Of a stretch of 64,000 bases of DNA, positions 27,786 to 35,985 are shown piece by piece. The notes beneath the pieces were generated by a model, which was given only the letters and a program-made list of their open reading frames with translations, searched no databases and had not been told where the DNA came from. This DNA comes from Bacteroidales bacterium KHT7 (GTDB lineage Bacteria; Bacteroidota; Bacteroidia; Bacteroidales; Bacteroidaceae). The position numbers and the translations under genes were made by a program. Where the stretch lies: assembly GCA_900102385.1 (NCBI GenBank), contig FNBQ01000001.1, positions 175,062-239,061 on the forward strand, read 5' to 3'. Numbering within the stretch: position 1 is the stretch's first letter; the number at the start of each line of letters is the position of its first letter.

Positions 27786-29174
27786 TTATTTTGTCATTGA
27801 ATAAACTATATCCATAATCTTCTTACCCAGTTCGTCGGCAGCCTCCATTGTCGAAGCCTCTGAATAGACACGGATAATCGGCTCGGTATTGCTCTTGCGC
27901 AAGTGAACCCACTTGTCGGCAAAGTCAATCTTAACGCCGTCGATGTCGTTCACCTCCTCGTCTTTGTAAAGGTTCTTCACCTTCTCGAGAATAGCGTCTA
28001 CATCGGTGTCTGGAGTAAGGTCGATACGGTTCTTGGCAATGAAATATGGAGGATAGGTTGCACGAAGTTCGCTCACCTTCATCTTCTTGTGTGCCAAGTG
28101 GCTGAGGAACAAGGCGATTCCAACAAGGGCATCGCGTCCGTAATGGCTTTCTGGATAGATAACTCCGCCATTTCCCTCTCCGCCGATAACAGCGTTTGTC
28201 TCCTTCATCTTTGTTGTTACGTTAACCTCGCCAACGGCAGCAGCGTTATATTCGCAGCCATACTTGCGTGTAACGTCTCTCAAAGCGCGTGTTGAACTAA
28301 GGTTGCTGACAGTATTTCCCGGAGTGTGCTGAAGAACGTAGTCTGCCACGGTTACGAGAGTGTACTCCTCGCCGTACATTGTTCCGTCTTCGCAGATGAA
28401 TGCAAGTCTGTCAACATCAGGGTCAACAACGAATGCAACATCGTGCTCGCCCTTCTTCATCAGATTCATGATGTCCGAAAGGTTCTTCTCCAACGGCTCT
28501 GGGTTATGCTGAAAATCTCCTGTTGCCTCGGTATAAAGCCCAGTAACGGTCTCGACGCCTAACTGCTTCAGAAGTTTTGGAAGAATGATTCCTCCAACGC
28601 TGTTTACTGTATCTATCGCAACCTTGAAGTTTGCCTTTCTGATGGCTTCGACATCAACAAGTTTAAGAGCGAGAACGCTGTCGATGTGCTTCTGGTCCAT
28701 GGTGTTGTCCTCAGTATATTTGCCAAGATGGTCAACATCGGCAAATGCAAAATCCTCTGCTTCGGCAATGCGAAGAACTTCCTCGCCTTCCTGCTTGTTA
28801 AGGAACTCGCCATGCTCGTTGAGGAGTTTGAGGGCATTCCACTGACGTGGGTTGTGACTTGCCGTAAGAATGATGCCGCCGTCGGCGCCAAGCATTGTTA
28901 CAGCCAATTCGGTGGTTGGTGTTGTTGCAAGACCGATGTTAACAACATCGAATCCCATTCCCATGAGAGTTCCGCAAACAACGTTCTTTACCATCTCGCC
29001 AGAGATACGAGCATCTCGGCCTACTACGATTTTTCCCGACTGAACCTTGCTTGTCTTGCGTATAAGGGTTGCATACGCCGAAGTAAACTTTACAATGTCA
29101 AGAGGGTTCAATCCTTCTCCTGCGGCACCGCCAATTGTTCCGCGGATGCCCGAAATTGATTTGATTAGTGTCAT
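27786..29174 (-). CDS. glmM: Phosphoglucosamine mutase (phosphohexomutase family)
   Basis: 462 residues. It has the four family signatures: the phosphoserine loop TASHNP (Ser106), the metal loop DPDVDR, the sugar loop GEGNGG, and the phosphate-binding RKSNTEP near the C-terminus. It interconverts glucosamine-6-phosphate and glucosamine-1-phosphate for cell-wall and lipopolysaccharide precursors. The sugar loop differs from the GEQSGH-type loop of typical GlmM, so phosphoglucomutase or phosphomannomutase activity is also possible. Its ATG overlaps the DUF4827 stop (ATGA), and the fimbrillin-like gene starts two bases after it. Confidence 0.85.
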   Translation of the reverse strand: MTLIKSISGIRGTIGGAAGEGLNPLDIVKFTSAYATLIRKTSKVQSGKIVVGRDARISGEMVKNVVCGTLMGMGFDVVNIGLATTPTTELAVTMLGADGGIILTASHNPRQWNALKLLNEHGEFLNKQEGEEVLRIAEAEDFAFADVDHLGKYTEDNTMDQKHIDSVLALKLVDVEAIRKANFKVAIDTVNSVGGIILPKLLKQLGVETVTGLYTEATGDFQHNPEPLEKNLSDIMNLMKKGEHDVAFVVDPDVDRLAFICEDGTMYGEEYTLVTVADYVLQHTPGNTVSNLSSTRALRDVTRKYGCEYNAAAVGEVNVTTKMKETNAVIGGEGNGGVIYPESHYGRDALVGIALFLSHLAHKKMKVSELRATYPPYFIAKNRIDLTPDTDVDAILEKVKNLYKDEEVNDIDGVKIDFADKWVHLRKSNTEPIIRVYSEASTMEAADELGKKIMDIVYSMTK

Positions 29175-29815
29175 AATCCTGCTTCGTAAGATATTTCATA
29201 ATATGTAGGGTACACACTCTGCGATGCAGCCTGCGTGCCCTGATCGTGAGGTACTATAAGGCGAACTTCCGCCAAGTCGGCGGTATTTCTTCCAAGGTTT
29301 ATATAGCTCAGCGGAATCATCCACGCCGTTGGAACAGACGTTCCGTACGACGATGAATAATAGCTGTACATATATCCAGATATGAACGAGCCTGTAAACG
29401 TTGTTCCCGAAAGAGAAACGGTAAACTTGTCTACGTTTGATGCGCTGAAACGGTTTGTCAGAATTGTATCTCCCGACTGGATGTTATACTCCAGAAAACG
29501 TGCAAGAACGGTTTTCGAATCGCCGCTCTGCATCTTAGCGCCCTCTCCCTTTCGTACAATTTGCATGTAGACACCAGTACTTCCGAGAAGCACAAACTCG
29601 TTTTTGCTGACATCAGTTGTCGAATCCTTGGCTATAAACTCAGCCTGACTGATAACGTTTATAGGTCCTTCGACAAAATTGTTCGACACAAGAAAGGAAT
29701 TTATCGCATCCTTTTCTTTTTCCTTTAAGTCGGCATAGCTCACAACATCGTTACATGCCGTGAACATTAAATTTCCAAATAGTAGGATTAGGTATAAAAA
29801 ACTTTTTTTTCGCAT
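29171..29815 (-). CDS. DUF4827 lipoprotein
   Basis: 214 residues from the ATG at 29815. The longer frame to 29866 is rejected because its start falls inside the promoter -33 element. A lipobox (MFTAC, Cys21) is followed by the DUF4827 family core (SYADLKEKEKDAI, later LGRNTADLAEVRLIVPHDQG). The second half resembles an FKBP-like beta fold with a possible binding groove, but isomerase residues are not obvious. The location is probably the outer or inner membrane facing the periplasm. It heads the operon with glmM, the fimbrillin-like gene and hemW. The function of the family is unknown. Confidence 0.78.
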   Translation of the reverse strand: MRKKSFLYLILLFGNLMFTACNDVVSYADLKEKEKDAINSFLVSNNFVEGPINVISQAEFIAKDSTTDVSKNEFVLLGSTGVYMQIVRKGEGAKMQSGDSKTVLARFLEYNIQSGDTILTNRFSASNVDKFTVSLSGTTFTGSFISGYMYSYYSSSYGTSVPTAWMIPLSYINLGRNTADLAEVRLIVPHDQGTQAASQSVYPTYYEISYEAGL

Positions 29816-29836
29816 TATTTTTGAATAAAATCGTTG

Positions 29837-29867
29837 CAAAAATAATAAACTCATCGAAAAAGACAAA
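29837..29867 (-). promoter_or_regulatory. Promoter of the DUF4827-glmM-fimbrillin-hemW operon
   Basis: On the minus strand TTTG (29867-29864), 19 bases, then TATTTTTG (29844-29837), an exact match. The leader to the ATG at 29815 would be only about 15 bases. Confidence 0.82.
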
Positions 29868-29975
29868 ATTCTGCAACGCTAATTAACGCGCACAGCCCGA
29901 AAAAGTGCGATAGCACAAAAAGCCATCGTATCGTCGGGATTTTCAGAATCTCGTTTTTGAGACAGGAAAAGGCGG

Positions 29976-31019
29976 TTATTTTGCCTTCAGCATGTCCTCG
30001 AACTTGATGAGTGCCTTGTTGAAAACTTCAACAGCCTCTTCCATCGAACAATGAAGTTCGCCGCCCGATGCTCTGGCGTGTCCTCCGCCGTTAAAGCATG
30101 CAGCAGAAATCTCGTTGCACTTGATGTCGCCAAGTGAGCGGAGCGACACTCTGATGGTGTTCTCCTTCTCTGTATCCTCGCGCAGAAAGACCGAGAAATT
30201 TATGCCTTTAATAGACAACGGAATGTTCACATTGCCCTCGGTATCGCCCTTTATGCAACCGTATTCCTTGAATTCTTCTTTCGTAAGAGTCTGAAGGGCT
30301 GCTCCAAATTCGGGATAAAGCGTGAGATTGTCTTTCAGCATGTGCCCCTGCATTCGGTAGCGCGATTCTGTTCCGTTCATAAAAAGTTCGTTATGAACCT
30401 CGTCGCGGTCGATACCTTTCTCTATGAGCATAGCGATGGTTGTAAACACCTCGCTTCGGTTGCTATTGTAACTCAACTCGCCAGTGTCGGTCATCATGCC
30501 GATGTAGAGTGACTTGCATGTATCAAAAGAGAGTTTTTCGTACTCGCCCATAGTCCAGAGAATGCGGAAAACCAGTTCGCAAGTCGAACTCATCTCGGGA
30601 TATGAAAAAACCAAGTCGCACAAATCGTCGGGGTCAAGATGATGGTCAATCATTATCTTGTATACCTTTGCCTCGGCAATTTTATCGCCCATATCTGTAA
30701 TTCGGCTCTTACTGTTGAAGTCGAGGCAGAAGATGAGGTCGGCAGCCTTTATCATCAGGTCTGACGCTTCGGGACTTCTGTCATAACGAAGATGGTCGTA
30801 CGATGAAGGTACGACCTTCAGAAAATCCGGCATCTGATTTGGGAAGATAATGGTTACGTTCTTCCCTATCTGGCGCAGATATGCAGCCAGTCCGGTTGCC
30901 GAACCTACGGCATCGCCATCGGGCGAAACATGCACACAAATGACAACATTGTTAGCCTGTGAAATCTTTTTCCTTAGAAGTTCGATGTTCTGCGCATCGA
31001 AGATTGAATCGTTGAACAT
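29976..31019 (-). CDS. nrnA: DHH/DHHA1 phosphoesterase, NrnA-type nanoRNase / pAp phosphatase
   Basis: 347 residues with no signal peptide. N-terminal DHH domain: VHVSPDGDAVG (His30, Asp34, Asp36), DFNSKSR and the MIDHHLDP motif supply the Mn ligands. The C-terminal DHHA1 domain has GGGHARASGG. NrnA degrades 2-5 nt RNAs and removes the 3' phosphate of pAp in the cytoplasm. A strong terminator for the preceding alpha-glucuronidase operon lies directly upstream of its start, so it has its own promoter in a very short space, or depends on readthrough. Confidence 0.9.
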   Translation of the reverse strand: MFNDSIFDAQNIELLRKKISQANNVVICVHVSPDGDAVGSATGLAAYLRQIGKNVTIIFPNQMPDFLKVVPSSYDHLRYDRSPEASDLMIKAADLIFCLDFNSKSRITDMGDKIAEAKVYKIMIDHHLDPDDLCDLVFSYPEMSSTCELVFRILWTMGEYEKLSFDTCKSLYIGMMTDTGELSYNSNRSEVFTTIAMLIEKGIDRDEVHNELFMNGTESRYRMQGHMLKDNLTLYPEFGAALQTLTKEEFKEYGCIKGDTEGNVNIPLSIKGINFSVFLREDTEKENTIRVSLRSLGDIKCNEISAACFNGGGHARASGGELHCSMEEAVEVFNKALIKFEDMLKAK

Positions 31020-31040
31020 TATGTATTTTACGTTAAAATC

Positions 31041-31074
31041 AAAAAAAGCGGTACAAACATACCGCTTTTTTTTT
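31041..31074 (-). terminator. Terminator of the transporter-GH43-GH67 operon
   Basis: AAAAAAAGCGGTA / TACCGCTTTTTTT(T) with a six-base loop. T-runs occur on both strands. It is 30 bases after the GH67 stop. Confidence 0.88.
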
Positions 31075-31104
31075 ACTTCTCAAAAGAAATATCTTGCTTT
31101 TACA

Positions 31105-33201
31105 TCAGTTATGATGCGACCATCTGAACTTTATCTGCTTGTATTCGTCGAGGTCCTTAACCGGACGTTCAACATCGCTTGGCAAAGGCATCTTGCTGTA
31201 CTGCTGGAAATAAAGCAGACAGGCATCGCGCCACCAAACGGCATCGTGCGCCTGACGACGCAGTTTGCTCTGCACATGCTTGAATCTGTCGGCATCGACA
31301 TATTTTTCAAGTCCATCCCAAACAACCTGATAGTTTCTCACCTGCTTAACGCCCTTGTCGTACTTGTGGCAAAGCGCGCTCCACAAAGTCTCGCCGTTCT
31401 GCATCTTGTAATCCCAAGGCAGATGGTGGAACCACAACAGATACTCGTCTGGGCATGTGCTTACATTATCAAACTGAGTGCTGAGCGGTTCGTGATACTG
31501 GCTCACGGCATTTGTGCCCTTGCTGCTGCGGTCGAATCCGATACCATCTTCAGACGCCTTGTGATAGTAACTTGGCAGCCAGTCGGCTCTCGCTCCCGGA
31601 ATCTCGCACCAAGGCTCAGGTCCGTAGTGATGCGTCCACGCAAACAGATGGTGTAAGCCGAGCGGCATCATGTAGTTAACCACGGCTTCGCGACTGTCCA
31701 TCATTATCGATTCAACCTTCTGAACAAATTCCTTGTCGGTAGTGAATGTCTGTGCAATCCACTCCTCGGCAATGTCCTTGCTATCGAGATTGCAGTTCCA
31801 AGCCAGTCGGCCAAAAGCATACCAATTGCTCTGCGCAAATATGTGTCCGCACCAGTTTGTGTCGCGTCCTACATTTGCAACGCCGGCAATGGCTGTGTAT
31901 TTCTGCGGATATGTCTTGCCGTCGGTTACTCTGGCTATGGTTGTTCCCTCACCTTTCTGATAAGTGTCACTCATCAGACATTCCTGCCACATCGGCGCAA
32001 GATAGCACAACTGAAAACTGTGTCCAAGATACTCCTGAGTAATCTGGAACTCAATCATAGTCTGAGTCTTCTTCAGAGCGCCGAAAAGCGGACTGAACGG
32101 CTCGCGCGGCTGAAAGTCGATTGGACCGTTCTTTATCTGAATGATAACGTTGTCGCGGAACTGTCCGTCGAGTGGCATAAACTCCTGATAAGCCTGCTTT
32201 GCTCTGTCGCTGTCGTCTGATTTATAGACGAATGCGCGCCACATCACGATTCCGCCGTGAGGCTTGAGCACATCGGCAAGCATGTTCGCTCCGTCGGCAT
32301 GTGTACGACCAAAATCCTGCGGACCGGGCAGTCCTTCGGAATTAGCCTTCACAAGGAATCCGCCGAAATCAGGAATCAGTTTGTAGATTTCATCAGCCTT
32401 TTTCTTCCACCATTTTTTTACATCAGCATTCAGAGGGTCGGATGTAGGCAGACCTCCGAGTTCTTTTGGCGACGAAAAGTTTATTGATATATAAACCTTC
32501 ATGCCATAAGGTCGCAATACTTCGGCAATCTTGCATACATGGTCTATGTACGGCTTGCTCAGCATCTTGGGTGATGCGTTCACATTGTTCACAACCGTTC
32601 CGTTGATTCCCACGGATGCGTTTGCCTTTCCGTATTCCTGCCAGAGTTTTGCATCATCGTCGGTAAAGGTTGGCTCAGCCTCATTGTCGTGCCAGAAGAT
32701 TGAATGTCCGGCATATCCGCGTTCAACCGTTCCGTCGAGATTATCCCAATGATTAAGAATTCTGTGCTGATAAACAGGCGATTCTGACACCTTGAACCAC
32801 GACATATCGGCTGGCAACTTACCTGTCTGCTGCAATCGCAAGAGATGGAACACACCATACAAAATGCCCGCATCGGTCTGCGAACTTATCTTGATGTGCT
32901 TCTCTTGTTTTGCCTTGTTCACCGTCTCGATTGTGAAGGCATCGGGCGAAAGTTGCTGAACCTTACCGTTCTTGCTCTTCTGCTTCTTGTTAGGTTTTGC
33001 AACAACAAGACTTACAGGCATTCCCTTCCAGCCTTTCTGCAACTCCCCGACGGCAATATTTATGGTTCTGCTGTCGCGGTTCACCGTTATGTCTACATGG
33101 CGCACATCCTGATTATAGCGCAACCAAAGAGAATGTCCGTCCTCTGCTTTTGCACAGAGAACGGAGAATAAAAATGCTAATGTAAAAAAGGCTTTTCTCA
33201 T
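31105..33201 (-). CDS. aguA: GH67 alpha-glucuronidase
   Basis: 698 residues with a signal peptide (cleavage near CAKA, residue 19), so periplasmic. The (beta/alpha)8 core holds the acid Glu289 (KANSEGLPGP) and the pair Asp362 (GPIDFQP) and Glu390 (QITQEYLG). Their spacing agrees with Glu292, Asp365 and Glu393 of the Cellvibrio enzyme. It removes (4-O-methyl)glucuronic acid from the non-reducing end of xylo-oligosaccharides. It is the third gene of the operon with the GPH symporter and the cytoplasmic GH43, 19 bases after the latter, and belongs to the xylan locus. Confidence 0.93.
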   Translation of the reverse strand: MRKAFFTLAFLFSVLCAKAEDGHSLWLRYNQDVRHVDITVNRDSRTINIAVGELQKGWKGMPVSLVVAKPNKKQKSKNGKVQQLSPDAFTIETVNKAKQEKHIKISSQTDAGILYGVFHLLRLQQTGKLPADMSWFKVSESPVYQHRILNHWDNLDGTVERGYAGHSIFWHDNEAEPTFTDDDAKLWQEYGKANASVGINGTVVNNVNASPKMLSKPYIDHVCKIAEVLRPYGMKVYISINFSSPKELGGLPTSDPLNADVKKWWKKKADEIYKLIPDFGGFLVKANSEGLPGPQDFGRTHADGANMLADVLKPHGGIVMWRAFVYKSDDSDRAKQAYQEFMPLDGQFRDNVIIQIKNGPIDFQPREPFSPLFGALKKTQTMIEFQITQEYLGHSFQLCYLAPMWQECLMSDTYQKGEGTTIARVTDGKTYPQKYTAIAGVANVGRDTNWCGHIFAQSNWYAFGRLAWNCNLDSKDIAEEWIAQTFTTDKEFVQKVESIMMDSREAVVNYMMPLGLHHLFAWTHHYGPEPWCEIPGARADWLPSYYHKASEDGIGFDRSSKGTNAVSQYHEPLSTQFDNVSTCPDEYLLWFHHLPWDYKMQNGETLWSALCHKYDKGVKQVRNYQVVWDGLEKYVDADRFKHVQSKLRRQAHDAVWWRDACLLYFQQYSKMPLPSDVERPVKDLDEYKQIKFRWSHHN

Positions 33202-33220
33202 ATTTTTAATGCAATTCTGC

Positions 33221-34246
33221 TTATCCTTGAATAGTCTTTATCGTACCATCCTCGTTGTATTCAAGTTCAACGACTTTTAGTGAGCGAAGGCTGTTCACGC
33301 CACCCGAAGGAGCAGAGTCGTGATGGAAAAGATACCACTTGCCCTTGAACTCTATTATTGAATGGTGAGTTGTCCAGCCAGCCTTTACCGGAGTAAGAAC
33401 TACTCCCTTGTAAGTGAATGGTCCGTAAGGATTGTCGCCGATTGCATAGCAAATCATGTGAGTATCACCTGTTGAGTAAGAGAAATAATACTTTCCCTTG
33501 TACTTGTGCATCCACGAAGCCTCGAAGAAACGATGCGGATCGTCTGCCTTCAAAGGCTTGCCGTCCTCACCGAGGATAACGACTGGCTTTGGCGCTTCTG
33601 CAAAACCAAGCATATCGTCAGCAAGAAGGGCTACTCGCGATGGCAATGCATCAGTCTCTGACTTCTTTGCAGGTACGATAGGCTCAGAATCTCCAGGAGG
33701 TGGAGCAGCAACGCCCGACTCGTTAAATGCAATCTTATTGTCCTTATACCACTGAAGCTGACCGCCCCAGATACCACCGAAGTAGAAGTAGTACTTTCCA
33801 TCCTCATCCTTGAACACAGCATAGTCAATTGAGTATGAACCATGCATAGGATCTTTCAAAGGAATGAACGGACCTTCTGGCTTATCTGCCACAGCAATAC
33901 CTGTGCGGAAGATTTCAGTCTTATCCTTTGCAGGGAAATACATGAAATACTTGCCGTTCTTCTCCTGAACATCATTGTCCCAAAGCTGGTGACTTGCCCA
34001 AGGAATGTCTTTCAAGTCGAGAATACAACCATGATCCACGAGTTCCTTCTCGCCACGGCATACAGCCTCGAGGTCATCAGTAGAGAACACATGATAGTCT
34101 TTCATCTCATACTCTGCGCCAGAATCGTCGTCACCAACGCCAGCATCCCAGTCGTGAGATGGATATATATATACTCTGCCGTTCCAAACATGAACGGATG
34201 GGTCAGCCATATAGTCTTTTGGCCAAAGATACTTTGCTGTCTTCAT
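33221..34246 (-). CDS. GH43 beta-xylosidase/alpha-L-arabinofuranosidase, no signal peptide
   Basis: 341 residues from the ATG at 34246. The longer frame to 34297 would run into the transporter gene and adds a basic, non-homologous leader. The five-bladed propeller residues are the base Asp15 (MADPS), Asp141 (SIDYAVF) and the acid Glu242 (FFEASW). There is no export signal, so it should cleave short xylo- or arabinoxylo-oligosaccharides in the cytoplasm after uptake by the neighbouring symporter (22 bases away). A Pro-rich loop (APPPGDSEP, about 181-189) lies between blades. Which pentoside it prefers is unknown. Confidence 0.87.
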   Translation of the reverse strand: MKTAKYLWPKDYMADPSVHVWNGRVYIYPSHDWDAGVGDDDSGAEYEMKDYHVFSTDDLEAVCRGEKELVDHGCILDLKDIPWASHQLWDNDVQEKNGKYFMYFPAKDKTEIFRTGIAVADKPEGPFIPLKDPMHGSYSIDYAVFKDEDGKYYFYFGGIWGGQLQWYKDNKIAFNESGVAAPPPGDSEPIVPAKKSETDALPSRVALLADDMLGFAEAPKPVVILGEDGKPLKADDPHRFFEASWMHKYKGKYYFSYSTGDTHMICYAIGDNPYGPFTYKGVVLTPVKAGWTTHHSIIEFKGKWYLFHHDSAPSGGVNSLRSLKVVELEYNEDGTIKTIQG

Positions 34247-34268
34247 ATTAATATATTTTTTACTGTTA

Positions 34269-35660
34269 TTACGCTTTATGTCTTTCTTCAATTGCATTAT
34301 TTATCTCGTCAATTTTCTCATCTGTCAACTGATAACGAGAAATGATAAACATAGCAAAAGCAAGAAGAATTGCAGGGATTACGCAAACAAGCCAAAGAAT
34401 TCCTTCCTCTGCCTCTGGAGTCTGCTGAACACTATCCTTGTTGTACGCCACATATGCAAGAACTGCAGGAGCAACAATACCACCAAGAGTCATACCAGCC
34501 TTGAAAAAGATACCAGTAAGAGCATTTACGATACCAGCAATACGCTTTCCACTCTTCCATTCTCCGTAAGAGATAACCTCTGGAACAAGAGCCCACATAT
34601 AACCAGTAGCAACAATTACACCAGTTGACTTGATAAACTGTGCGAAATAGATCCACGTCATACTTGGCTGATCCATCTTAGCAATTACATAAATCATAGC
34701 CATACCAACAATAGCACAACCAAGGAATGCATAAAACATGTTTTTCTTTCCTATAGCTTTCTTAATTGCTGGTACAAGTGGCATGAAAATGAATGAAGGA
34801 AGTGAACCGAGAGCCATGAATATTGAAAGTTCCGTTGCAGTACCGTGCATATTACTGTTAATAAAGTATGCTCCAGCAGCATTTCCAATTGACATCATTG
34901 CAAATGCCGTGATGAAGAAGAATGCAATGACACGGAGCGGACCATTATCCTTGAACTCCATCCATAGGTCGCTTATCTTTACATTCTCACTCGACTTTGA
35001 GTCCATAACGACACGTTCCTTACACTGCGTGAAACAGAAGATAAGGAGTGCCATACCTACAATAGCATAGAGAGACATTGTGATGAACCACGCATGAGAG
35101 TCCTTTGGCAGCTCATCACCTGAAGCTACAGCAAAAAGACCAATAACGAGAGGGAGACCAGAGTTTACAGCCAAACCTCCTACGTTAGCCATGAACATAC
35201 GAACAGATGTGAGGATGGTAATCTCATCTGTATCGCGAGTGAGTGATGAGTTCAAAGCGCCATAAGGCACGTTGATAAATGTATAGAGCAAAGTCATTGC
35301 GATATATGTGATATACGCATAGACAATAGAAGGTCTGAATCCATCATAGAAACAGAGGATAGCAGATATTGACAAAGGCACACCTACATAAAGCAAATAT
35401 GAGCGATATTTACCGAACTTAGGATTGCTCTTGTCAATAATTGCACCAACAATCGGATCCCATATCACGTTCAGAACGTTACCTACAGTAAACATCAATG
35501 CAACAGCAGCCGCATCAAGTCCATAGATATCGGTAAAGAAGAATGTTAGGTAAGTACATGTTACTTGAAAGATAAGATTCTGAGCCAAGTCACCCGAGCC
35601 AAAGCCGATGCGCTGTGCCCATGAGAGCTTGTAAAAGCCTTTTTTTTCGTTGTTTGCCAT
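34269..35660 (-). CDS. GPH-family sugar:cation symporter (MelB/XynP-like)
   Basis: 463 residues from the ATG at 35660. A start at 35690 adds ten residues of doubtful value. Twelve membrane segments are seen. The N-terminal region LSWAQRIGFGSGDLAQNL and the DPIVGAIIDKSNPKFGKYR loop are typical of the glycoside-pentoside-hexuronide:cation family. It should import xylose-containing oligosaccharides or xylosides across the inner membrane for the cytoplasmic GH43 encoded next to it. It is the first gene of the operon that ends with GH67. Confidence 0.87.
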   Translation of the reverse strand: MANNEKKGFYKLSWAQRIGFGSGDLAQNLIFQVTCTYLTFFFTDIYGLDAAAVALMFTVGNVLNVIWDPIVGAIIDKSNPKFGKYRSYLLYVGVPLSISAILCFYDGFRPSIVYAYITYIAMTLLYTFINVPYGALNSSLTRDTDEITILTSVRMFMANVGGLAVNSGLPLVIGLFAVASGDELPKDSHAWFITMSLYAIVGMALLIFCFTQCKERVVMDSKSSENVKISDLWMEFKDNGPLRVIAFFFITAFAMMSIGNAAGAYFINSNMHGTATELSIFMALGSLPSFIFMPLVPAIKKAIGKKNMFYAFLGCAIVGMAMIYVIAKMDQPSMTWIYFAQFIKSTGVIVATGYMWALVPEVISYGEWKSGKRIAGIVNALTGIFFKAGMTLGGIVAPAVLAYVAYNKDSVQQTPEAEEGILWLVCVIPAILLAFAMFIISRYQLTDEKIDEINNAIEERHKA

Positions 35661-35833
35661 TTTGTATAAAGAAAAATTGTTAAGAAACAAGCCGAAAAGA
35701 CATTCAACTTGCCTCGATTATATTTATTATTTTATTTTTTGCATTAAAGGTTACCGCCTTACAAATCAAAGCCCCACAATACTTAATGTATTTTTTATGA
35801 AAACAAATGTTTTTTATGGTTATACATCAGCCA

Positions 35834-35862
35834 CAAAAGTAACAAAATATTTGTAATATCAA
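35834..35862 (-). promoter_or_regulatory. Promoter of the transporter-GH43-GH67 operon
   Basis: The minus-strand -7 element TACTTTTG (35841-35834) is an exact match. A TTG lies at 35862-35860 with an 18-base spacer, slightly short of the usual 19-21. Confidence 0.6.
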
Positions 35863-35927
35863 CTAAATATTTAAACATTTTTTCAAAACTTATTGTAAAA
35901 AATACAATAACCACCCTTAAAAACAAA

Positions 35928-35955
35928 AAGAGGGATGCTATACAACACCCCTCTT
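35928..35955 (-). terminator. Terminator of the susC-susD operon
   Basis: AAGAGGG / CCCTCTT stem followed on the minus strand by TTTTTGTTTTTAA, 30 bases after the stop of the GH10-like gene. Confidence 0.8.
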
Positions 35956-35985
35956 AAGTTACTTGAGATTCTATTTATTCTTTTT

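Larger units (their letters stand above)
35661..35985. other. Intergenic region between the two xylan operons
   Basis: 325 bases, AT-rich, with no credible gene. It holds the terminator of the susC operon (35928-35955) and a promoter for the transporter operon (-7 at 35834-35841), leaving an untranslated leader of about 160 bases for the transporter mRNA. Confidence 0.6.

Noticed and set aside
29816..29866. Longer start for the DUF4827 lipoprotein
   Set aside because: The upstream start lies in the promoter -33 element and would put 17 residues before the lipoprotein signal.
34247..34297. Longer start for the cytoplasmic GH43
   Set aside because: It would overlap the transporter gene by 29 bases and add a Lys/Asn-rich leader; the GH43 fold starts properly from the ATG at 34246.
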